A stretch of 36,936 bases of DNA, from assembly GCA_017881445.1 (NCBI GenBank), contig JADGQX010000013.1, positions 1 to 36,936 of the forward strand, read 5' to 3'. Numbering within the stretch: the first letter of the stretch is position 1; each line of letters starts with the position of its first letter. The notes beneath the pieces were generated by a model, which saw only the letters and a program-made list of their open reading frames with translations, did not search any database and was not told the DNA's origin. This DNA comes from Gemmatimonadota bacterium (GTDB taxonomy: Bacteria; Gemmatimonadota; Gemmatimonadetes; Longimicrobiales; RSA9). Positions 31,410-36,936 of the stretch are shown one piece after another. The position numbers and the translations under genes are program-made.

Positions 31410-32855
31410 TCAGGCGCTGTCCACCGGAGTGCCCGTTCGCCGCCAGAGGAAGAACACGGGCACGCCCAGGAGCACCAGCACGAGGCCGGCCGTGGAGTAG
31501 ATGGGCTTGGCGAAGAGCAGGACCACGGCGATGCCGCCGGTGGCCAGCAGGTAGATGGCGGGCAGCACCGGGTAGCCGAAGGCGCGGTAGGGGCGCGGCA
31601 TCTCGGGCCGGGTGACGCGCAGGCGGAAGAGCGCCACGGCCGTGAGGAAGTAGAAGATGAGCGCGGCGAAGATGACGTAGTCGAGCAGGTTGCCGTACGT
31701 CCCGCTCAGCGCCAGCAGGCAGGTCCAGGCCGCCTGGAACAGCAGCGCCTTGACCGGCACGGCGCTGCGGGGCGAGAGGTCGGCGGCGGGGCGGAAGAAG
31801 AGGCCGTCGCGGGCCATGGAGTAGAAGACGCGGGCGCCGGCCAGCACCAGGCCGTTGATGCAGCCGAAGGTGGAGACCAGGATGGCGCCGGCCATCAGGT
31901 AGAGGCCCATGCCGCCGAAGACGTGCTGGGACAGCACCGTGCCCACGCGGTCCTGGGCCGCGTGCTGGATCTCGCCCAGCGTGAGGGCGGACAGGTAGGC
32001 CACGTTGGCCAGCAGGTAGATGAGCGTGACCGCGCCCGTGCCCATGGCCAGCGCAAGGGGCAGGTTGCGCGCGGGCCGGTGCACTTCCGCGGCGGCGAAG
32101 GTCACGTTGTTCCAGGCGTCGGAGGCGAAGAGCGATCCCACGGCGGCGGCGCCGAACGCCATGATGAACGCGGTCCCCAGGGGCATGCCCTGCCAGGGCG
32201 CGGCGAAGTTGGCGCGCAGCGCCGCCGGGTCCCGCCCGATGGCCACGCCCAGGAAGATCAGCCCCACCAGGGCCGCGATCTTCGCGGTAGTGAAGAGGTT
32301 CTGGATCCACTTGGCCTCGCGCACGCCCATGATGTTGACGCCGGTCAGCACCAGGATCACGGCCATGGCGATGATGCGCTGGATGGAGAGCCCCAGCTCC
32401 ACCTGTCCGCCCGGCATGGGGATGTGCCCGAGCGAGAGGAAGACGTCGGGGGTGACGGCGGGGAAGAACACCTGCAGGAAGCGCGAGAAGGCCACGGCGA
32501 CGGCCGCGATGGTGCCGGTCTGGATCACCACGAAAAGCGTCCAGCCGTAGAGGAAGCCCCAGATCGGGCCCAGCCCCTCGCGCAGGAACACGTACTGCCC
32601 GCCCGCGCGGGGCATGGCCGCGGCCAGCTCGCCGTAGGCCAGCGCGCCCAGAACCGTGATGAGGCCGGTGGCGCCCCAGACCAGCAGCAGCCCGCCCGCC
32701 GACATCATGGTGCGGGCCATGTCCGCGGAAACGATGAAGATGCCCGAGCCGATCATGGACCCCATGACCAGCATCGTGGCGTCCAGCAGCGTCAGCCGGG
32801 GCTTCAGCCCTGACGTCGCCCCCTGCTCCCGCACGACATTGATCTCCGTCGCCAT
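31410..32855 (-). CDS. APC-superfamily amino acid permease
   Basis: A 481-residue transporter of the amino acid-polyamine-organocation family with about 12 hydrophobic helices. It begins with the conserved first helix MLVMGSMIGSGIFIVSADMA, then GGQYVFLREGLGPIWGFLYGW, and ends near PRPYRAFGYPVLPAIYL, typical of L-amino acid transporters of the LAT/YfnA-like type. The substrate cannot be fixed from sequence. ATG 32855 has GGAGGGGG upstream; the frame is open further, to 32945, without support. It lies 31 bp after the DAACS symporter gene on the same strand and is probably cotranscribed. Confidence 0.9.
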   Translation of the reverse strand: MATEINVVREQGATSGLKPRLTLLDATMLVMGSMIGSGIFIVSADMARTMMSAGGLLLVWGATGLITVLGALAYGELAAAMPRAGGQYVFLREGLGPIWGFLYGWTLFVVIQTGTIAAVAVAFSRFLQVFFPAVTPDVFLSLGHIPMPGGQVELGLSIQRIIAMAVILVLTGVNIMGVREAKWIQNLFTTAKIAALVGLIFLGVAIGRDPAALRANFAAPWQGMPLGTAFIMAFGAAAVGSLFASDAWNNVTFAAAEVHRPARNLPLALAMGTGAVTLIYLLANVAYLSALTLGEIQHAAQDRVGTVLSQHVFGGMGLYLMAGAILVSTFGCINGLVLAGARVFYSMARDGLFFRPAADLSPRSAVPVKALLFQAAWTCLLALSGTYGNLLDYVIFAALIFYFLTAVALFRLRVTRPEMPRPYRAFGYPVLPAIYLLATGGIAVVLLFAKPIYSTAGLVLVLLGVPVFFLWRRTGTPVDSA

Positions 32856-32886
32856 GCCCCCTCCGCTCGATCCGGGTTGCCTGCCG

Positions 32887-34161
32887 TCAGCCTTCCTGCT
32901 CCACGCCGGCCAGTGCCGGCTTCCGCTCGAAGGCGGCCAGCGCATCGATGCGCTCGAACTCGCCCTCCCAGCGGGCCATGACCGCCGTCGCCAGGCAGTT
33001 GCCGACCAGGTTCAGGCTGGTGCGCGCCATGTCCAGCACCGCGTCCACGCCCAGCAGGATGGCGACGCCCTCCAGCGGCAGGCCGAACGACGCCACCGTG
33101 CCGGAGAGGATCACCAGCGCCGCCCGCGGCACGCCGGCCACGCCTTTGCTCGTCAGCATGAGCGTGAGCATCATGATGATCTGCTGCGCCACGCTCAGGT
33201 GGATGCCGGCGGCCTGGGCCACGAAGATCGAGGCCACGGCCAGGTAGAGCGTGGTCCCGTCCAGGTTGAAGGTGTAGCCCGTCGGCAGCACGAATGCGAC
33301 GATCCGGCGCGGAACCCCCATCGCCTCCATGTTCTCGAATGCCAGCGGCAGCGCCGCCTCGGACGACGCCGTCGAGAACGCGATCAGCCACGGCTCCTTC
33401 ACCGCCGAGATGAAGCGCCGCAGCGGCACGCCGGCGATGCGCGCCACCGGCAGCAGGGCCAGGAGCGCGAAGAGGATGAGCGCGACGTAGAGCGTCAGGA
33501 TCAGCTTGCCCAGGTTGAGCAGCACGCCCAGCCCGCTGTGCCCCACCGTGGTGGCAATGGCCGCGCCGATGCCGATGGGCGCGAACAGCATCACCAGCCC
33601 GGTGAACTTGAACATCACCTCGGCCAGCGATTCCAGGAATCGCAGCATGACATCGCGCAGCTCCGGCTTGACCTTCGTCAGCGCCGCCGCGAACAGGATG
33701 GCGAAGAAGACCACCTGCAGCACCTCGTTGCCGGCGGCGGCCTCGGCGAAGCTCTGCGGTACGATGTGCTCGAGCAGCGTCGAGAAGGTGGCGTGGCTTC
33801 CCACGAGCGCTTTGGCCGCGTCGGCGGGCGCGCCCAGCACGATGCCCACCCCCGGCTTGGCCACGTTCACCGCCACCAGGCCCAGCACGAGCGCGGCGGT
33901 GGTCACGATCTCGAAGTAGATGATCGACCGGAGCGCCAGCCGGCCCACCTTCTTCAGGTCGTCGCCGTGCCCCGCCACGCCGATCACCAGCGTGGAGAAG
34001 ATCAGCGGCACGATCAGCGACTTGATCATCCGCAGGAACACCGTGGACAGCGGCTTCATCGCCACGGCCGTGTCCGGCGACAGCCAGCCCAGCAGGATCC
34101 CCAGCACCATCGACACCAGGATCCACTGCGTCAGAGAGACCTTACGAATGACCTTCCACAT
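32887..34161 (-). CDS. Dicarboxylate/amino acid:cation symporter (DAACS, GltP/DctA type)
   Basis: A 424-residue symporter with the DAACS pattern of six helices, a re-entrant hairpin 1 with STASSEAALPLAFENMEAMG (where SSS-type serines are common), helix 7 with TGYTFNLDGTTLYLAVASIF, and hairpin 2 with GVAGVPRAALVILSGT. Helix 8 holds NLVGNCLATAVMARW. Members move glutamate, aspartate, C4-dicarboxylates or neutral amino acids with Na+ or H+. The ATG 34161 starts just before the first helix (MWKVIRKVSLTQWILVSMVLG); a start at 34266 would add 35 polar residues. It precedes the APC permease gene. Confidence 0.92.
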   Translation of the reverse strand: MWKVIRKVSLTQWILVSMVLGILLGWLSPDTAVAMKPLSTVFLRMIKSLIVPLIFSTLVIGVAGHGDDLKKVGRLALRSIIYFEIVTTAALVLGLVAVNVAKPGVGIVLGAPADAAKALVGSHATFSTLLEHIVPQSFAEAAAGNEVLQVVFFAILFAAALTKVKPELRDVMLRFLESLAEVMFKFTGLVMLFAPIGIGAAIATTVGHSGLGVLLNLGKLILTLYVALILFALLALLPVARIAGVPLRRFISAVKEPWLIAFSTASSEAALPLAFENMEAMGVPRRIVAFVLPTGYTFNLDGTTLYLAVASIFVAQAAGIHLSVAQQIIMMLTLMLTSKGVAGVPRAALVILSGTVASFGLPLEGVAILLGVDAVLDMARTSLNLVGNCLATAVMARWEGEFERIDALAAFERKPALAGVEQEG

Positions 34162-34308
34162 GGCCTTCTTCGCGTTGGGGGGCCGCGGGCGGGCGGTGCG
34201 GGACCGGGAATTGGGAGCCGAAAAGGTGACGGCGCCCCTCCCGGATGGCAAGGGCGTCGCGGACATAGCGGCGGCGCCCGGACGGCCCGGCTTCCGGCGT
34301 CAGCCCGG

Positions 34309-35457
34309 CTAGCCCGGGCCGAGCAGCACCAGCGCTTCCCGTCGCAGGGCAAGCTGCACCGCCACGCCCGGCCTGAGGTCGAGGGCGCCGTAGCTCAGGA
34401 GCGGGAAGCGGACGTCCACCTCGCGACCGTTCGGCAGCCGCACCGTGATCTCCCGGAACCCTGCGCCGGAGAGCACGCGCAGCACCTGGCCCTCGAAGCG
34501 GTTGTACGCCACGGAGCGGGACAGGGGCCGGTCGCCGTAGAGCAGCTTGACCTCCTCCGGGCGGATGTACGCCAGCGCGCGATCGCCCACCCGGGCGGGC
34601 TGGGGCGGTGCGCTCAGCTCCAGCCCCTCCCAATCGAGGCGCAGCTCGCCCGCGTCCGCCGCCACCACCCGCACGGAGAGCAGGTTCCGGATGCCCATGA
34701 CCTCCGCCACGCCCGCCGTGGCCGGGCGGCGGAACACCTCGGCGATGGGACCGACCTGCTCGATGCGCCCTTCCCGCAGCACGGCGATGCGGTGGCCCAG
34801 GGCGAAGGCATCCTCGAGGCGGTGCGTGACGTAGATCACGATCAGCCCCAGCTCCGACTGCAGCTCGGCGATGTCGCGCTGCAGGTGCTCGCGCACCGCC
34901 GCATCCACGGCGGAGAATGGCTCGTCCAGCAATAGCAGGCGCGGCTCCGCGGCCAGCGCCCGGGCCAGCGCCACGCGCTGCTGCTGCCCGCCCGACAGCT
35001 CCCGCGGGAACCGGTCCGCCACCCCGTCCAGCCGCACCCGCTCGAGCAGCGCGTGGGCGCGCGCCTGCCGCGCCGCCCGCCCCGCTCCGCCCGCCTGCCC
35101 GCGCCCCGCCGGCGTGTGCCCCAGCGGATACATCACGTTCTGCAGCGCCGTCATGTGCGGGAAGAGCGCGTACTGCTGGAAGACGTAGCCGACGTGCCGG
35201 TCGCGGGCGGGCACCCGCACCGGTGGGGCGCCCCCCGCCGTGCCCGGGGCGCCCCGCCGGAAGAAGGTGTGTCCGTCCAGCGAGATCTCGCCCGCGTCGG
35301 GGTCCGCCAGCCCGGCCACCATGTCCAGCGTGGTGGTCTTGCCCGCGCCCGAGGGACCGAAGAGCACCAGCGTCTCGGTGTCGAGATCGAGGCGGACGCG
35401 CAGGTCCAGCGCCGGCAGCCGCCGGCTGGCGTCCACGTGCAGCCGCGGCTGGCTCAT
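34309..35457 (-). CDS. modC: Molybdate-type ABC transporter ATP-binding protein
   Basis: A 382-residue ABC ATPase. Walker A GPSGAGKTT is at about residues 34-42, the Q-loop in GYVFQQYALFPHMTALQN, the signature LSGGQQQRVALARALA, Walker B LLLLDEPFSAVD and the His switch THRLEDAFALG. A C-terminal TOBE/MOP-like domain (about 260-382) follows. It powers oxyanion uptake. Its start ATG overlaps the modB stop in an ATGA. The long linker between the Q-loop and signature (PAGRGQAGGAGRAARQARAH) is Gly/Ala-rich. Molybdate is likely from the partner genes, but tungstate or sulfate is not excluded. Confidence 0.92.
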   Translation of the reverse strand: MSQPRLHVDASRRLPALDLRVRLDLDTETLVLFGPSGAGKTTTLDMVAGLADPDAGEISLDGHTFFRRGAPGTAGGAPPVRVPARDRHVGYVFQQYALFPHMTALQNVMYPLGHTPAGRGQAGGAGRAARQARAHALLERVRLDGVADRFPRELSGGQQQRVALARALAAEPRLLLLDEPFSAVDAAVREHLQRDIAELQSELGLIVIYVTHRLEDAFALGHRIAVLREGRIEQVGPIAEVFRRPATAGVAEVMGIRNLLSVRVVAADAGELRLDWEGLELSAPPQPARVGDRALAYIRPEEVKLLYGDRPLSRSVAYNRFEGQVLRVLSGAGFREITVRLPNGREVDVRFPLLSYGALDLRPGVAVQLALRREALVLLGPG

Positions 35458-36161
35458 GCGCCCGCGGGCAGGCCGGAGCCTCCGGGCGACGGCGTCGCCC
35501 CGCCCGCCGGCCTGTCCGCGAAGGCGGCCCGGGTCTCGAAGCGGCGCACCACCCAGAGGCTGGCGAAGGACAGCGCGGTCATCAGCAGCACCATCCCGTT
35601 GGCCGCGGCGAGGTTACCGGTCTGAACCGCGTCGTAGATGGCCAGGGGCAGCGTCTGGGTGCGGCCCGGGATGTTGCCCGCCACCATGAGGGTGGCGCCG
35701 AACTCGCCGAAGGCGCGCGCGGCGGCCAGCACCACGCCCGCCAGGATGCCGCGGCGCGCCAGGGGCAGCGTGATGCGACGCAGCACCTCCGCCTCGCCCG
35801 AGCCCAGCATGCGGGCGGCCCGCTCCAGCGCCGGGTCCACCTGCGCGATGGCGGCCCGCGACGCCTGCACCATGAGCGGCAGCGCGACCACGGCCGAGGC
35901 CAGGGCGGCGGCGGGCCAGGTGAAGAGCAGGTGCAGGCCGGCCTGGCGGGCCAGCGGGTTGGAGCGGCCGAAGGCCACCAGCAGGTAGAAGCCGATGACG
36001 CTGGGCGGCAGGACGAGCGGCAGCAGGATGAGGGTCTCGAGCAGGCTCTTGCCGCGGAAGCGGCCGCGGGCGAGGAGCAGCGCCAGGGGGAGGCCGGCCG
36101 CCACCGCGAGCGCCAGGGCCACGGCCGTGACGCGCAGCGACAGCAGCAGCGCCTCGGTCAA
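35454..36161 (-). CDS. modB: Molybdate-type ABC transporter permease
   Basis: A 235-residue ModB/CysT-like permease with about five hydrophobic helices and the EAA loop in the segment AARMLGSGEAEVLRRITLPLARRGILAG, which contacts ModC. ARAFGEFGATLMVAGNIPGRTQTLPLAIYDAV is typical of molybdate permeases. The start is TTG at 36161, inside the modA stop region (ATTGA), preceded by GGAGATGA. The longer open frame to 36908 is a shadow of modA. Stop overlaps modC start, so modA-modB-modC is tightly coupled. Confidence 0.93.
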   Translation of the reverse strand: MTEALLLSLRVTAVALALAVAAGLPLALLLARGRFRGKSLLETLILLPLVLPPSVIGFYLLVAFGRSNPLARQAGLHLLFTWPAAALASAVVALPLMVQASRAAIAQVDPALERAARMLGSGEAEVLRRITLPLARRGILAGVVLAAARAFGEFGATLMVAGNIPGRTQTLPLAIYDAVQTGNLAAANGMVLLMTALSFASLWVVRRFETRAAFADRPAGGATPSPGGSGLPAGA

Positions 36162-36936
36162 TGCGTCATCTCCGGCGGCGGGTCGAAGCCGTGCCGGGCC
36201 AGGATCGCCTGCCCCTCGGGGCCGGTCACGAAGGCGGCGAAGGTCCGCGCCGCCGGCTCGTTGCGCGTGTCGCGCACCACGCCGATCGCCTGGTACATGC
36301 GGGGATACAGCTCCTCGGGCACCTGCAGCACGTGCCCGGGCGCGTGCACCACCAGCGCGAAGGCGACCATGGCCGCATCCGCATCGCCGGAGCGGGCGTA
36401 GAGCAGCGCCTGGCGCACGTTCTCGCCGAAGACGGCCTTGCCCTTGACCGCGTTCCAGAGCCCCGCCATGCGCAGCGCCTCCTCGGCCGCGTGGCCGTAG
36501 GGCGCCGTGCGGGGATTGGCCAGCGCCACCCGCCGGAAGCGGGGAGAAGCCAGGTCCTGCAGGCTGTCCGGCGCCGGGGCGCCGGGCGGCGTCCAGACCA
36601 CCAGCCGGCCCGTGGCGTAGATCGCCCGCGTGCCCCGCAGCAGCAGTCCCGCAGAGCCGAGATCCTCCATGTAGTGCAGGTCCGCCGACATGAAGATGTC
36701 CGCGGGCGCGCCCTCCGCGATCTGCTGCGCCAGCTGCCCCGAGGCGCCGTAGTTGATCGCCAGGCGCACGCCCGTCTGGCGCTGGAAGGCGGCCGCCAGC
36801 TCGGGTAGTGCCTCCATCAGGTCGGACGCCGCCGAGATGGTCAGCTCCGCGGGGGCGTGCGCCGGCGCGGCGCGGCAGCCGCAGAGCGCCAGTGCCGCGA
36901 CCAGGCACCCGGCCAGCCCGGCCAGCCCGGCCGCCC
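36158..36936 (-). CDS. modA: Molybdate-binding lipoprotein, N-terminus cut by window edge
   Basis: The visible 259 residues cover nearly all of a ModA. The lipoprotein signal end LVAALALCGC with lipobox Cys is followed by ELTISAASDLMEALPELAAAFQRQTGVRLAINYGASGQLAQQIAEGAPADIFMSAD, with the serines that bind the oxyanion (ISAASDL and GASGQL). Later comes NPRTAPYGHAAEEALR, and SGDADAAMVAFALV. The start codon lies beyond 36936. ATG 36817 falls inside the mature protein and is not the start. It ends MTH just before the modB start. A Moco riboswitch or ModE site, if present, would be outside this window. Confidence 0.93.
   Translation of the reverse strand, partial: AAGLAGLAGCLVAALALCGCRAAPAHAPAELTISAASDLMEALPELAAAFQRQTGVRLAINYGASGQLAQQIAEGAPADIFMSADLHYMEDLGSAGLLLRGTRAIYATGRLVVWTPPGAPAPDSLQDLASPRFRRVALANPRTAPYGHAAEEALRMAGLWNAVKGKAVFGENVRQALLYARSGDADAAMVAFALVVHAPGHVLQVPEELYPRMYQAIGVVRDTRNEPAARTFAAFVTGPEGQAILARHGFDPPPEMTH

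Noticed and set aside
32656-34935. 759-codon + strand open frame
   Set aside because: Covers APC permease, DAACS symporter and part of modC on the opposite strand. Low-complexity shadow.
35454-36908. A 484-residue ModA-ModB fusion
   Set aside because: The upstream part is modA read out of frame; modB starts at the TTG at 36161 with a good ribosome binding site.

Overview
The window is high-GC bacterial chromosome that appears to carry the replication origin. Gene content and order (bactofilin-parB-parA, parS sites, yidC-yidD-rnpA-rpmH divergent from dnaA-dnaN, an Oxa1-type YidC with a long Ala/Pro-rich periplasmic linker, and many small secreted metallopeptidases) would fit a Gemmatimonadota-like lineage. 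That placement is inference from gene content; no rRNA or other phylogenetic marker was compared.

Left arm (1-8252), all leftward: pyruvate dehydrogenase genes pdhA (E1 alpha), pdhB (E1 beta) and the start of pdhC (E2, cut by the window edge), preceded by lipoyl synthase lipA, which makes the cofactor E2 needs. Upstream lie two NAD-dependent epimerase-type SDR proteins, a LOG/TIGR00730 protein and a bacterial deoxyhypusine-synthase-like gene that overlaps the LOG gene by 4 bp.

Segment 8435-14132: a zinc-ribbon membrane protein, a single-domain response regulator and a Nif3-family protein. A dense DnaA-box cluster follows, then the leftward parA-parB-(membrane coiled-coil)-bactofilin cluster, then a lipoprotein gene broken by two homopolymer frameshifts.

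Origin segment (14133-20910): a roughly 520-bp non-coding stretch with two perfect palindromic parS sites of different sequence type, acylphosphatase, then yidC-yidD-rnpA-rpmH leftward and dnaA-dnaN rightward. The dnaA-dnaN spacer carries DnaA boxes followed by a GC-rich gap and five trinucleotides matching the DnaA-trio pattern, so it is the best oriC candidate. dnaN ends at a strong terminator and is not followed by recF or gyrB here.

Right arm (20911-36936): a flavin reductase-like protein, pyrE, a small conserved-looking protein, a membrane fatty-acid desaturase with an unusual 11-residue-repeat tail, a DEAD-box RNA helicase, an HD-domain phosphohydrolase flanked by two inverted copies of a roughly 180-190 bp palindromic element, a 43-residue membrane peptide, an M28 peptidase, a YHS-domain protein, an M1 aminopeptidase, an APC amino acid permease, a dicarboxylate/amino acid:cation symporter, and a modABC-type molybdate ABC transporter cut by the right edge. 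Peptidases next to amino acid/dicarboxylate uptake genes suggest peptide scavenging.

No tRNA, rRNA, CRISPR array or transposase gene was recognised. The most interesting signals are the split origin/segregation architecture, the paired palindromic elements, the rnpA gene without a normal start codon, and the repeat-tailed desaturase.
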